Below are positions 8,178 to 20,971 of a stretch of DNA of 64,000 nucleotides, piece after piece. The notes beneath the pieces were generated by a model, which saw nothing but the letters and a program-made list of their open reading frames with translations, ran no database searches and was not told the origin of the DNA. Made by a program: the position numbers and the translations under genes. Position 1 is the first letter of the stretch; each line of letters opens with the position of its first letter. The stretch is from Mesorhizobium sp. GbtcB19 (GTDB lineage: Bacteria > Pseudomonadota > Alphaproteobacteria > Rhizobiales > Rhizobiaceae), in contig NZ_JAGXJY010000004.1 of assembly GCF_019091085.1 (NCBI RefSeq), positions 310,001 to 374,000 of the forward strand, read 5' to 3'.

Positions 8178-9107
8178 GCTCGAGAAACCACGCATAGGTC
8201 TGCCCCAACCCATCGGGCAGCGCATATTTCGGTCGCCAGCCGGTGGCGAACAGCCGTGACACATCCAGCAGCTTGCGGGGCGTGCCGTCCGGCTTCGTCG
8301 CATCGAAGGTGATCTCCGCGTTCAGGCCGACGACCGAAACAATGGTTCGGGCAAGCTCAGCGATCGTGACGTCCTCGCCGCTTCCGACATTGACGTGGCT
8401 GTCGTCGGAATAATTCTTCAAAAGCCAGACAAACGCGTCCGCGGCGTCGTCGACATGCAGGAACTCCCGCATCGGCCGGCCCGAGCCCCACACCGGCAGG
8501 GTCTTTTGACCGGCGCGCTTGGCCTCATGCGCCTTGCGCATCAGCGCCGGCACGACATGGCTGCTGTCGAGGTCGAAATTGTCGCCCGGACCGTAAAGGT
8601 TGGTCGGCATGGCCGAAATGTAATTGACGCCATACTGCCGCCGGTAGGCCTGGCAGAGTTTCAATCCGGCGATCTTGGCCACGGCATACCATTCGTTGGT
8701 GGGCTCGAGCGGACCGGTGAGCAGCGCGTCTTCGGGTATCGGCTGCGGCGCGAGTTTCGGATAGATGCAGGACGAGCCGAGGAACAGGAGTTTCTGCACC
8801 TCGCTGCGGAAGGCGGCCTCGATGACATTGGTCTGCACGACGAGGTTTTCGTAAAGAAAATCCACCGGGAAACTGTCATTGGCAAGGATGCCGCCGACCT
8901 TGGCCGCAGCCATGATCACTGCGTCGGGCCGCCGGTCCTCCATCCAACGGCGCACGCCGGCCTGGTCGAGAAGGTCCAGTTCGCTGCGTGCTACGGCCAG
9001 GATCTCGCAATCCTCGCCGGCCAGGCGGCGCACCAGCGCCGAGCCGACCATGCCGCGATGGCCGGCGATGAAAATGCGCTTTCCCTTGAGGCCGAAGCTT
9101 TTGTCCA
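8140..9107 (-). CDS. fcl: GDP-L-fucose synthase
   Basis: A 322-residue extended SDR that converts GDP-4-keto-6-deoxy-D-mannose to GDP-L-fucose by epimerisation and NADPH reduction. Visible marks are the Rossmann loop GHRGMVGSALVRRL, the substrate strand LFLGSSCIYPK with the catalytic Ser, and the catalytic YAVAKIAG (Tyr/Lys) near residue 140. MPTNLYGPGDNFD and GSGRPMREFLHVDD are also family-specific. The ATG at 9107 gives the usual family length. It follows gmd by 11 bases and its end overlaps the predicted fucosyltransferase, so the donor sugar and its user are in one operon. Confidence 0.95.
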
Positions 9108-9118
9108 TGGCACAGATC

Positions 9119-10189
9119 CTAGGTTGAACGGCCCTTCCGCCATGCACCGCCGGCGGCGCGCGCCAGGTCGGTCCGAACCATTTCCGCCACCAGGTCCCTG
9201 AAGCAGACCGTGTGCGACCAACCCAGAACCTTCCTTGCTTTGGTGGCGTCGCCAACCAGCGTGTCCACTTCGGTCGGCCGGAAATAGCGCGGATCGATCC
9301 GCACCAGCACGGCGCCGGTCGCCGCATCGACGCCAACTTCATCGGCGCCCTGGCCCTGCCAGCCTATGGTTCGACCGGCCTCGGCGAAGGCGAGCTCCAC
9401 GAATTCGCGCACCGAATGAGCCTCGCCGGTGGCGAGCACGAAATCGTCCGGCTCGCCATGCTGCAGGATGCGCCACATGCCCTCGACATAGTCGCGCGCA
9501 TGGCCCCAGTCGCGGCGGGCATCGATGTTGCCCAGATAGAGCGTCTCCTGCAGCCCGTGATGGATCGCGGCGACGGCGCGGGTGATCTTACGGGTGACGA
9601 AGGTTTCGCCGCGCGTCGGGCTCTCATGGTTGAACAGGATGCCGTTGGCGGCGAACATGCCGTAGGCCTGGCGGTAGTTGACAGTGATCCAGTAGGCATA
9701 AAGCTTGGCCGCCGCGTAAGGCGAGCGCGGCCGGAAGGGCGTGCTCTCGCTCTGCGGCGTTTCGGCCACCTCGCCATAAAGCTCCGAAGTCGAAGCTTGG
9801 TAGAAGCGCACCGATTTCTCCAGGCCGAGAATGCGGATCGCTTCCAGAAGCCTCAGCGTCCCGAGCGCATCGGCATTGGCGGTATATTCCGGCGTTTCGA
9901 AGCTGACCTGGACATGGCTTTGAGCGCCGAGATTGTAGATTTCGCTGGGCTTCGTCTCCTGCACGAGGCGGATCAGATTGGTCGCGTCGGTTAGGTCGCC
10001 ATGATGCAGGAAGAAGCGCGCCCCGCTCTCATGCGGATCGACATAGATGTCGTCGACGCGCTCGGTGTTGAACGAGGACGACCGGCGTTTGACCCCATGG
10101 ACGACATAGCCCTTGCCGAGCAGCAGTTCGGCCAGATAGGCGCCGTCCTGCCCCGTTACGCCGGTAATAAGGGCGACTTTGTTCGCCAT
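9119..10189 (-). CDS. gmd: GDP-mannose 4,6-dehydratase
   Basis: A 356-residue NADP-dependent dehydratase making GDP-4-keto-6-deoxy-D-mannose, the first committed step to GDP-L-fucose (and GDP-rhamnose). The Rossmann signature [16 protein letters not shown] is at residues 9-24, the catalytic cluster is [13 protein letters not shown] followed by [10 protein letters not shown], and [20 protein letters not shown] is the family's substrate-binding block (split here as [10 protein letters not shown] and RGETFVTRK). It heads the leftward operon gmd-fcl-transferases. The 74 bases before it separate it from the DUF993 gene, so the operon promoter should lie there. Confidence 0.96.
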   Translation of the reverse strand: MANKVALITGVTGQDGAYLAELLLGKGYVVHGVKRRSSSFNTERVDDIYVDPHESGARFFLHHGDLTDATNLIRLVQETKPSEIYNLGAQSHVQVSFETPEYTANADALGTLRLLEAIRILGLEKSVRFYQASTSELYGEVAETPQSESTPFRPRSPYAAAKLYAYWITVNYRQAYGMFAANGILFNHESPTRGETFVTRKITRAVAAIHHGLQETLYLGNIDARRDWGHARDYVEGMWRILQHGEPDDFVLATGEAHSVREFVELAFAEAGRTIGWQGQGADEVGVDAATGAVLVRIDPRYFRPTEVDTLVGDATKARKVLGWSHTVCFRDLVAEMVRTDLARAAGGAWRKGRST

Positions 10190-10263
10190 CTTCGTCCCCG
10201 CCGATTTTCGGCAAGCGAATACGATTTAGCGGCGGAACGCAAATCCCTCGCGCGGGGATCGGT

Positions 10264-11418
10264 TCAGAGACCTGCCATCGCCAACAAGGTCTTCATCCTT
10301 GCGGCGGCAAGATCGGGGTCGGCCAGCAGACCAGCCTGGTCGGAGAGGCGGAAAACATCGGCATAGTGGCATATGCCGCGCGCTGACTGCATGCCGCCCA
10401 CCATGGTGAAATGATCCTGATGCCCGTTCAGCCAGGCCATGAAGACGATGCCGGCCTTGTAGTATTCGGTCGGCGCTTCGAAGATTTTTCGTGACAGCGG
10501 CACGGTCGGCGCCATCAGCGCCTCATAGCCGGCACGATCGCCTTCGGCGAGCTTCGCCAGCGCCGCGTTGGCCACCGGCGCGATGGCGTCGAAGATGCCG
10601 AGCAGCGCGTGCGAATGCTTCCTGCCGTCGCCGGCGATCAGCTCCGGATAGTTGAAATCATCGCCGGTGAACATCATCACCGCCTCCGGCAGGCGATCGC
10701 GCAGCAGCACTTCCTTGCCGGCATCGAGCAGCGATATTTTTATGCCCTCGACCTTGCTCGCATGGCGCTCGATGATGGCCACGACCGTATCCAGCGCCGC
10801 GTCGAAATCGTTGCTGCCCCAATAGCCCTTGAGCGCCGGATCGAACATGTCGCCCAGCCAGTGCAGGATCACCTTGCCTGACGCCTGTGAGAGGATGCGG
10901 TCGTAGACGCGGGCATAGTCGTCCGGCCCTTTTGCCACCGCCGCCAGCGCGCGGCTCGCCATCATGATCGCCTTGCCGCCCTCGCCTTCGATGAAGGCGA
11001 ATTGCTCTTCATAGGCATGGATGACGTCGTCGAGCGTCTTGGCCGCCGCCGGCGCCAGGTGATCGGTCCCCGCCCCTGAAGCGAGATCGGCGCCCGGCAC
11101 CATCTTGGCCTCCGCGATCGAGCGGCGGATCAGTTCCCTGGCGCTCGTCCAGTCGAAACCCATGCCGCGCTGGGACGTGTCCATGGCCTCGGCGATGCGG
11201 AAGCCGAGGCGCCACAGATGGTGTCGGAACGCCATGGTCCTGTCCCAGTCGACCACTGGCTGCGACCATGGATTGCTCATTGCGATTGGGTCGGCAACGA
11301 TATGGGCTGCAGCATAGGCGATGCGCGAAAAACGCGCGCCTTCGGTCGGCGCGACCGGTTTGCCGATGAGCCGGTAGCTGACCCGGTCGCCATTTTCCGC
11401 AGGCAAGGTGATGTCCAT
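10264..11418 (-). CDS. DUF993 family, dihydrodipicolinate-synthase-like (aldolase-type TIM barrel) protein
   Basis: A 384-residue protein of the DUF993 family, usually annotated as a dihydrodipicolinate-synthase-family enzyme. I see the strands expected of a TIM barrel (VILHWLGDMFDP, VEGIKISLLDAG with a Lys in the position of the Schiff-base lysine, AVMMFTGDDFNYP). No reaction is established for this subfamily; a retro-aldol or lyase step on a sugar-derived acid is an inference. It is transcribed divergently from the lacI-type gene and has a perfect 12-base palindrome about 30 bases before its ATG, so it is very probably under the same repressor as the rightward operon. Confidence 0.7.
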   Translation of the reverse strand: MDITLPAENGDRVSYRLIGKPVAPTEGARFSRIAYAAAHIVADPIAMSNPWSQPVVDWDRTMAFRHHLWRLGFRIAEAMDTSQRGMGFDWTSARELIRRSIAEAKMVPGADLASGAGTDHLAPAAAKTLDDVIHAYEEQFAFIEGEGGKAIMMASRALAAVAKGPDDYARVYDRILSQASGKVILHWLGDMFDPALKGYWGSNDFDAALDTVVAIIERHASKVEGIKISLLDAGKEVLLRDRLPEAVMMFTGDDFNYPELIAGDGRKHSHALLGIFDAIAPVANAALAKLAEGDRAGYEALMAPTVPLSRKIFEAPTEYYKAGIVFMAWLNGHQDHFTMVGGMQSARGICHYADVFRLSDQAGLLADPDLAAARMKTLLAMAGL

Positions 11419-11446
11419 CGAACTCTCCCGTTGCGGCCCCTATAAA

Positions 11447-11458
11447 TGGAACGTTCCA
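11447..11458. promoter_or_regulatory. Putative LacI-family operator 1
   Basis: A perfect 12-base palindrome, TGGAACGTTCCA, with the central CG typical of LacI-family sites. It lies 29 bases before the ATG of the divergent DUF993 gene. The core and its AT-rich flank (AATAAAT on the right) recur at 11614-11625 in front of the regulator gene. Confidence 0.7.
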
Positions 11459-11613
11459 ATAAATCAAGAACCTTTATGATTCAAGGAATCCGAGCCGGCC
11501 GGCTGCTGCGTCGCGATGCGGAAACCCTTGCATTGTGGGAAGATTTGAACCGCTCCAATCAATTTTTCGACTTCTCGCTAGAATCATGATTGACTCCGAT
11601 TTCGGACAGTGAT

Positions 11614-11625
11614 TAGAACGTTCCA
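11614..11625. promoter_or_regulatory. Putative LacI-family operator 2
   Basis: TAGAACGTTCCA followed by ATAAAT; 11 of 12 bases match the palindrome at 11447. It lies 37 bases before the ATG of the LacI-type gene, so that regulator probably represses itself and the operon behind it. The two sites are 167 bases apart centre to centre, close to 16 helical turns, compatible with looping. Confidence 0.65.
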
Positions 11626-11661
11626 ATAAATTCGTTCAAAACCGTGGAGGACGGAACGAGG

Positions 11662-15308
<3,647 letters not shown>

Positions 15309-15316
<8 letters not shown>

Positions 15317-16085
15317 GCGTCTCGTGACCTTCGAACAGGACGGCGCCATCGGCATCGTCACGCTGCGCCGGCCGGAGAAATTCAACGCGCTCGACATCCC
15401 GATGCTGCGCGCGCTGGAAGCGGCGCTCGACGAAGCTGAACTGGCCGAGGGCGTGCGCGTCGTGCTCATCCGCGGCGAAGGCAAGGGCTTTTGCGCCGGC
15501 GGCGACGTCGAGGCCTGGGGTGCGATGAGCGCCGCCGATTTCCAGGTGCAGTGGGTCCGCTACGGCCACCGCGTCTTCGACCGGCTGGCGCGGCTCAGGC
15601 AACCGACCATCGCGGTGCTCTCCGGCCACGCGCTCGGCGGCGGGCTGGAACTCGCTGCGGCCTGCGATTTCCGCGTCGCCGAAACGCAGGTGAAACTCGG
15701 CTTTCCCGAAACCTCGATCGGCGTCGTTCCGGGCTGGTCCGGCACGCAGCGCGCCGTGCGCCGCTTCGGTGCACAGATCGTGCGCCGTATGGCGATTGGC
15801 GGCGAGATTTTCCTGGCGGCCGACGCGCTCGCGCACGGCATCGTCGACCGTCTGGCCGAAACCGGCAAGGCTTTCGACGAAGCCAAAGCCTGGGCCGAAA
15901 AGATCGCCGAGCGCGGCCCACTGGCGACCGAGGCCGCCAAGCTGATGATCGGCGTTGCCGAAGGTGAGGAAGACGCCGCCGCGACCGAGGCGCTGGCCAG
16001 CGGCTTCATCGCGTTCACCGCCGACCTGAAGACCGGCGTCGGCGCCTTCAAGGCCAAGCAGAAGCCGGCCTTTTCGAGATCCTAG
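15309..16085 (+). CDS. Enoyl-CoA hydratase/isomerase (crotonase) family protein
   Basis: A 258-residue crotonase-fold enzyme acting on an acyl-CoA. The first oxyanion-hole strand is KGFCAGGDVEAWG near residue 62, and the second is LSGHALGGGLELAAACDFRVA near 105 (split LSGHALGGGLELAA and ACDFRVA). The substrate-binding segment GFPETSIGVVPGWSGTQ carries the Glu of the catalytic loop. It could hydrate, dehydrate or cleave the CoA ester formed by the preceding CoA-transferase. ATG 15309 overlaps the previous gene's last codons, and the gene ends 7 bases before the aldehyde dehydrogenase. Confidence 0.88.
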
Positions 16086-16092
16086 AGAAGAA

Positions 16093-17607
16093 ATGATGAA
16101 CGCACCGCTCAACATTGCCATGCCGGCCGAGGCCTCCCGGGCGCCGAAGGCCTATAAGCTGCTGATCGACGGCAAGCATGTCGACGCCCGTGACGGCCGC
16201 ACAATCGAGCGCGCCAGCCCCGGCCACGGCTTTATCGTCTCGCGCTATGCCCAGGCAGGTGCGGCTGAAGTCGAGGCCGCCGTGCAGGCCGCGCACAAGG
16301 CTTTCGAGACCGGCCCATGGCCGCGCATGAAGGCCGCCGAGCGCGCTTCCGTGCTGCTCAAGGCCGCCGACCTGATCGAAAGCCGCCTGGAAGAGATCGC
16401 CCGCCTCGACGCGCTGGAATCCGGCAAGCCGATCGCCCAGGCGCGCGGCGAGATCGGCGGCGCCGTCGACATCTGGCGCTACGCCGCCTCGCTTGCCCGC
16501 ACGCTGCATGGCGAGAGCTACGCCAATCTCGGCGATTCCATGCTGGGCGTGGTGCTGCGCGAGCCGGTCGGCGTCGTCTCGCTCATCACGCCGTGGAACT
16601 TCCCCTTCCTGATCATCAGCCAGAAGCTGCCCTTCGCGCTCGCCGCCGGCTGCACCGCGGTGGTGAAGCCGAGCGAGATGACATCGGCCTCGACCTTCGT
16701 GCTTGGCGACATCCTGCTCGAAGCCGGGCTACCGGCGGGCGTCGTCAACATCCTCGCCGGCTTCGGCGCCGATGTCGGCGCGCCGATGGTCAGCCATCCG
16801 CTGGTCGAGATGGTGTCCTTCACCGGTTCGACCCGCGTCGGCAAGATGACCATGGCCGCCGCTTCGGATTCGCTGAAGAAGGTGTCGATGGAACTCGGCG
16901 GCAAGAACGGGCAGATCGTCTTCCCCGACGCCGACCTCGAGGCTGCGGCGGATGCCGCGGTGTTCGGCGGCTTCTTCAATGCAGGCGAATGCTGCAATGC
17001 CGGCAGCCGGCTGATCGTGCATGCGGCGATCGCCGACGATTTCCTGGCCGCGGTGAAAGCACTGGCTGAGAAGGTCCGCGTCGGCGATCCGCTCGACGAC
17101 CGCACCAAGGTCGGCGCCATGATCTCCGCCGGCCACACGGCAAAGGTAGCCGGCTATGTTGCGGCGGCGAAAACCGACGGCGGCAATGTTTTCGCCGGCG
17201 GCGCACAGCTTGCTTCCAATGCCGGCCAATATCTCGATCCGACCATCATCCGCAACGTTACCGAGGATATGGCGATCGCGCGTGAGGAAGTGTTCGGGCC
17301 AGTGCTGTCCGTGCTCACTTTTGAAACGATTGAAAAGGCATTGCGCATTGCCAACAACACGCCCTATGGTTTGTCCGCAGGGGTGTGGAGCGCCAGCATC
17401 GACACCTGCATGTCGGTGGCGCGCGGTGTGCGTTCGGGGACGGTTTGGGTGAACACGTTCATGGAAGGTTACCCCGAGCTGCCTTTCGGGGGTTACAAGC
17501 AGTCCGGTCTCGGACGCGAACTCGGCAAACGCGCCGTCGAGGATTATACCGAAGAAAAGACGATCCAGTTTCATCGCGGCCAGCGCACCGGATGGTGGGT
17601 CGGCTGA
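16093..17607 (+). CDS. NAD(P)-dependent aldehyde dehydrogenase
   Basis: A 504-residue class 3/betaine-type aldehyde dehydrogenase. The coenzyme segment is LITPWNFPFLI, the glutamate base is in MELGGKNGQIVF, the catalytic cysteine in NAGECCNAGSR, and the C-terminal EEVFGPVLSV and GGYKQSGLGRELG are all in place, so the enzyme should be active. It oxidises an aldehyde to the acid, probably the acid handed to the CoA-transferase. A double ATG opens the frame after GAAGAAATG. It is followed by a short hairpin and then the transporter genes. Confidence 0.92.
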   Translation: MMNAPLNIAMPAEASRAPKAYKLLIDGKHVDARDGRTIERASPGHGFIVSRYAQAGAAEVEAAVQAAHKAFETGPWPRMKAAERASVLLKAADLIESRLEEIARLDALESGKPIAQARGEIGGAVDIWRYAASLARTLHGESYANLGDSMLGVVLREPVGVVSLITPWNFPFLIISQKLPFALAAGCTAVVKPSEMTSASTFVLGDILLEAGLPAGVVNILAGFGADVGAPMVSHPLVEMVSFTGSTRVGKMTMAAASDSLKKVSMELGGKNGQIVFPDADLEAAADAAVFGGFFNAGECCNAGSRLIVHAAIADDFLAAVKALAEKVRVGDPLDDRTKVGAMISAGHTAKVAGYVAAAKTDGGNVFAGGAQLASNAGQYLDPTIIRNVTEDMAIAREEVFGPVLSVLTFETIEKALRIANNTPYGLSAGVWSASIDTCMSVARGVRSGTVWVNTFMEGYPELPFGGYKQSGLGRELGKRAVEDYTEEKTIQFHRGQRTGWWVG

Positions 17608-17618
17608 GTTGGGAGACC

Positions 17619-17636
17619 CCGGCGGACACCCGCCGG
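17619..17636 (+). promoter_or_regulatory. Hairpin between enzyme genes and transporter genes
   Basis: Seven-base perfect arms (CCGGCGG and CCGCCGG) around an ACAC loop, ending about 19 bases before the GGGAGG ribosome-binding site of the solute-binding protein gene. There is no T-run, so it is more likely an mRNA-processing or stabilising structure than a terminator. Confidence 0.4.
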
Positions 17637-17665
17637 TTATGTGCATGCAACAAGGGAGGTAGTAC

Positions 17666-18919
17666 ATGTTGCGCAAACTGCTTATCGGAACGGCTCTTGC
17701 GACGAGCTTTGCGTTCTCGGCGCATGCCGCGGACGTCAAGGAAGTGCAGATGCTGCATTGGTGGACGTCGGGCGGCGAAGCGGCTGCTCTGAACGTGCTG
17801 AAGCAGGATCTGGCCAAGGAAGGCTATGCCTGGAAGGACGTGCCGGTGGCTGGCGGCGGCGGCGACGCCGCCATGACCGCGCTGAAGGCCATGGTCGCGG
17901 CCGGCAACTATCCGACCGCCTCGCAGATGCTCGGCTACACCGTGCTCGACTATGCCGCCGCCGGCGTCATGGGCGACCTGACCGAGACCGCCAAGAAGGA
18001 AGGCTGGGACAAGTCGGTTCCGGCCGCCCTGCAGAAGTTCTCGGTCTATGACGGCAAGTGGGTTGCCGCTCCGGTCAACGTCCACTCCGTCAACTGGCTG
18101 TGGATCAACAAGGCGGTGATGGACAAGATCGGCGGCACCGAGCCGAAGACCTTCGACGACTTCGTGGCATTGCTCGACAAGGCCAAGGCTGCCGGCGTCA
18201 CCCCGCTCGCTCTGGGCGGCCAGAACTGGCAGGAAGCCACCATGTTCGACTCCGTCGTGCTCTCGACCGGCGGACCCGAATTCTACAAGAAGGCGATGAA
18301 CGACCTCGATGAGGCCTCGCTCAAGTCCGACACGATGAAGAAGTCGTTCGACAACCTCGCCAAGCTCGTCACCTATGTCGACCCGAACTTCTCGGGCCGC
18401 GACTGGAATCTCGCCACCGCCATGGTCATCAAGGGCGACGCGCTGGTTCAGGTCATGGGCGACTGGGCCAAGGGCGAGTTCCACGCCGCCAACAAGACCC
18501 CGGGCACCGACTTCCTCTGCTACCGCTTCCCGGGCACCGACGGCTCCGTGATCTACAACTCCGACATGTTCGGCATGTTCAACGTTCCGGACGACCGCAA
18601 GGCCGCCCAGGTGGCGCTTGCCACCGCCACCTTGTCGAAGAGCTTCCAGTCGGCCTTCAACGTGGTGAAGGGTTCGGTCCCGGCCCGCACCGACGTGCCG
18701 GACACCGACTTCGACGCTTGCGGCAAGAAGGGCATCGCCGACCTGAAGAAGGCCAATGAAGGCGGCACGCTGTTCGGCTCGCTGGCTCAGGGCTATGGCG
18801 CCCCGCCGGCCGTCGCCAACGCCTACAAGGACGTCGTGTCGAAGTTCGTCCATGGTCAGATCAAGACCTCGGACGAGGCCGTGACCGAGCTGGTCAAGGC
18901 TATCGACGACGCCAAGTAA
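17666..18919 (+). CDS. Sugar ABC transporter substrate-binding protein (GtsA-like)
   Basis: A 417-residue periplasmic binding protein with a clean signal peptide ([21 protein letters not shown], residues 1-21, stated here as a Sec signal cut after AHA). The mature start [16 protein letters not shown], then [14 protein letters not shown] and [13 protein letters not shown], are close to glucose/mannose binding proteins of the GtsA type in CUT1 transporters. The ligand is therefore likely an aldose or close derivative. Two cysteines (FLCYRF and DACGK) may form a disulfide, as in GtsA proteins. GGGAGG precedes the ATG. It is followed by a strong hairpin and the two permeases. Confidence 0.9.
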   Translation: MLRKLLIGTALATSFAFSAHAADVKEVQMLHWWTSGGEAAALNVLKQDLAKEGYAWKDVPVAGGGGDAAMTALKAMVAAGNYPTASQMLGYTVLDYAAAGVMGDLTETAKKEGWDKSVPAALQKFSVYDGKWVAAPVNVHSVNWLWINKAVMDKIGGTEPKTFDDFVALLDKAKAAGVTPLALGGQNWQEATMFDSVVLSTGGPEFYKKAMNDLDEASLKSDTMKKSFDNLAKLVTYVDPNFSGRDWNLATAMVIKGDALVQVMGDWAKGEFHAANKTPGTDFLCYRFPGTDGSVIYNSDMFGMFNVPDDRKAAQVALATATLSKSFQSAFNVVKGSVPARTDVPDTDFDACGKKGIADLKKANEGGTLFGSLAQGYGAPPAVANAYKDVVSKFVHGQIKTSDEAVTELVKAIDDAK

Positions 18920-18941
18920 GGCCTTTTGGCATAGATTGGCT

Positions 18942-18963
18942 CTCCCCCGCTTCGGCGGGGGAG
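18942..18963 (+). promoter_or_regulatory. GC hairpin after the binding-protein gene
   Basis: A perfect nine-base stem (CTCCCCCGC and its complement) closes a TTCG tetraloop, an exceptionally stable RNA form. It lies 23 bases after the binding-protein stop and 86 bases before the first permease. No T-run follows, so partial read-through or 3' protection of the binding-protein message is the likely role. Confidence 0.65.
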
Positions 18964-19049
18964 GTCTCCTGTCGAGACAATATCCGGGATTGCTTCCTGG
19001 CGTGCATGGCGCGCCGGCCTGCTCCCGCCAACCGGTACTGGATGAGCCG

Positions 19050-20009
19050 ATGAGCACAGTTGCCGAAACCCAGATCAAGCTGACACCGGAGCATGACGCC
19101 CGCCCCGGCGCGTCGGTCCGGTCGCGGCTGCAGGATCTGCTGCCGAAGATCGTTCTGGCGCCGAGCTTCGCGGCGACGATCGTCTTCGTCTATGGCTTCA
19201 TCCTCTGGACGATCTACCTGTCCTTCACCAATTCCAAGACCTTCCCGTCCTATGACATCACCGGCGCCCGCGCCTATCAGCGGCTGTGGCGCTGGACCTT
19301 CGAGAGCGACCCGCCTTCGAGCTGGTACACTTCGATCACCAACATGGGCATTTTCGGCTTCCTCTACATCGCCATCTGCCTGGCGCTCGGCCTGTTCCTG
19401 GCCATCCTGCTCGACCAGAAGATCCGCGGCGAAGGCGTGCTGCGCCCGATCTACCTCTACCCGATGGCGCTCTCCTTCATCGTCACCGGCGTTGCCTGGA
19501 AATGGTTCCTCGACCCTGGCCTCGGCCTCGAGCAGACGCTGCATCAATGGGGCTGGACGAGCTTCCACTTCGACTGGATCAAGAACAAGGATTTCGTCAT
19601 CTATACGGTGGTGATCGCCGGCGTCTGGCAGGCTTCGGGCTTCATCATGGCGATGTTCCTGGCCGGCCTGCGCGGCATCGACGGCGAGATCATGAAGGCG
19701 GCGCAGATCGACGGGGCTTCCACTTTCCAGCTCTACCGCCGCATCGTCATTCCGCTTCTGCGGCCCGTCTTCCTGTCGGCCTTCATCGTGCTCGCGCACC
19801 TCGCCATCAAGTCCTACGACCTGGTCGTGGCGCTGACCAGCGGCGGCCCCGGCGGCTCGGCCTGGCTGCCGTCGAACTTCATGTATGAGTTCACCTTCAA
19901 GCGCAACGAGATGGCGGTCGGCTCGGCAAGCGCCGTGATCATGCTGATGACGCTGACCGCGATCATCGTGCCTTATCTCTATTCCGAGCTCAGGGAGAAG
20001 CCGCGATGA
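19050..20009 (+). CDS. Sugar ABC transporter permease (GtsB-like)
   Basis: A 319-residue inner-membrane protein with about six transmembrane helices, the first at IVLAPSFAATIVFVYGFIL (near residue 35). The periplasmic YLSFTNSKTFPSYD and the cytoplasmic EAA loop EIMKAAQIDGASTFQLYRR are typical of CUT1 permeases. ATG 19050 is used because the homology to permeases begins there; upstream codons of the same frame run through the intergenic hairpin. Its 3' end overlaps the second permease by four bases. Confidence 0.9.
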   Translation: MSTVAETQIKLTPEHDARPGASVRSRLQDLLPKIVLAPSFAATIVFVYGFILWTIYLSFTNSKTFPSYDITGARAYQRLWRWTFESDPPSSWYTSITNMGIFGFLYIAICLALGLFLAILLDQKIRGEGVLRPIYLYPMALSFIVTGVAWKWFLDPGLGLEQTLHQWGWTSFHFDWIKNKDFVIYTVVIAGVWQASGFIMAMFLAGLRGIDGEIMKAAQIDGASTFQLYRRIVIPLLRPVFLSAFIVLAHLAIKSYDLVVALTSGGPGGSAWLPSNFMYEFTFKRNEMAVGSASAVIMLMTLTAIIVPYLYSELREKPR

Positions 20010-20950
20010 GCGCCGTCACCTCACCTGCCCGTCCGGCCTCGAGCGGCGCCAGCGCCAGGACCATCAACCGCATCGTCATCTACGGCCTGCTCGCGCTTTT
20101 CGCGATCTTCTACCTGATGCCGCTCTTCGTCATGCTGGTCACCTCGTTCAAGACCATGGACGAGATCCAGAACGGCAACATGCTGGCGCTGCCGCAGTCG
20201 CCGACGATCGAACCGTGGTTCAAGGCCTGGGGCCAGACCTGCGTCGGTCTCACCTGCGCCGGCATCAAGGGCTACTTCTGGAACTCCATCAAGATGGTGG
20301 TGCCGGCGGTGCTGATCTCGACGCTGCTCGGCGCGCTCAACGGCTATGTGCTGACCAAATGGCGCTTCCGTGGCCACACGCTGGTCTTCGCCATGATGCT
20401 GTTCGCCTGCTTCATCCCGTTCCAATCGGTGCTTTTGCCGATGGCGACCATCCTCGGCAGCATCGGCCGCTTCGGCGTCACGCTGCAGAACGCCACCGGC
20501 TTCAACTTCGGCCTCGGCAATTCGACGGTGAACCTGGTCTTCGTCCATGTGGTCTATGGCCTCGGTTTCACCACGCTGTTCTTCCGCAACTATTACGAGG
20601 CCTTCCCCACCGAACTGATCAAGGCGGCGCAGGTCGACGGCGCTTCCTTCTTCCAGATTTTCCGCCGCATCATGCTGCCGAACTCGATGCCGATCTTCGT
20701 CGTCACCGTCATCTACCAGTTCACCAACATCTGGAATGACTTCCTGTTCGCCTCCGCCTATGCCGGCACCGGCGACGTGATGCCGATGACGGTGGCGCTG
20801 AACAATGTCGTGAACACCTCGACCGGCGTCGTCGAATACAACGTCAACATGGCCGCGGCGATGATCGCCGCGCTCCCCACCCTGATCGTCTATGTCGTTG
20901 CCGGCCGCTATTTCGTGCGCGGGCTGATGGCTGGCGCGGTCAAGGGCTGA
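20006..20950 (+). CDS. Sugar ABC transporter permease (GtsC-like)
   Basis: A 314-residue inner-membrane subunit pairing with the preceding permease. The first helix is about residues 25-45, followed by VTSFKTMDEIQNGNMLALP, a segment typical of glucose-type permeases. The EAA loop reads ELIKAAQVDGASFFQIFRR. A short cysteine-containing loop (GQTCVGLTCAGIKGY) is also characteristic of GtsC relatives. It starts inside the stop of the previous gene (ATGA) and ends 21 bases before the ATPase gene. Confidence 0.9.
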   Translation: MSAVTSPARPASSGASARTINRIVIYGLLALFAIFYLMPLFVMLVTSFKTMDEIQNGNMLALPQSPTIEPWFKAWGQTCVGLTCAGIKGYFWNSIKMVVPAVLISTLLGALNGYVLTKWRFRGHTLVFAMMLFACFIPFQSVLLPMATILGSIGRFGVTLQNATGFNFGLGNSTVNLVFVHVVYGLGFTTLFFRNYYEAFPTELIKAAQVDGASFFQIFRRIMLPNSMPIFVVTVIYQFTNIWNDFLFASAYAGTGDVMPMTVALNNVVNTSTGVVEYNVNMAAAMIAALPTLIVYVVAGRYFVRGLMAGAVKG

Positions 20951-20971
20951 CCACATTCGGAAGGAACGACC

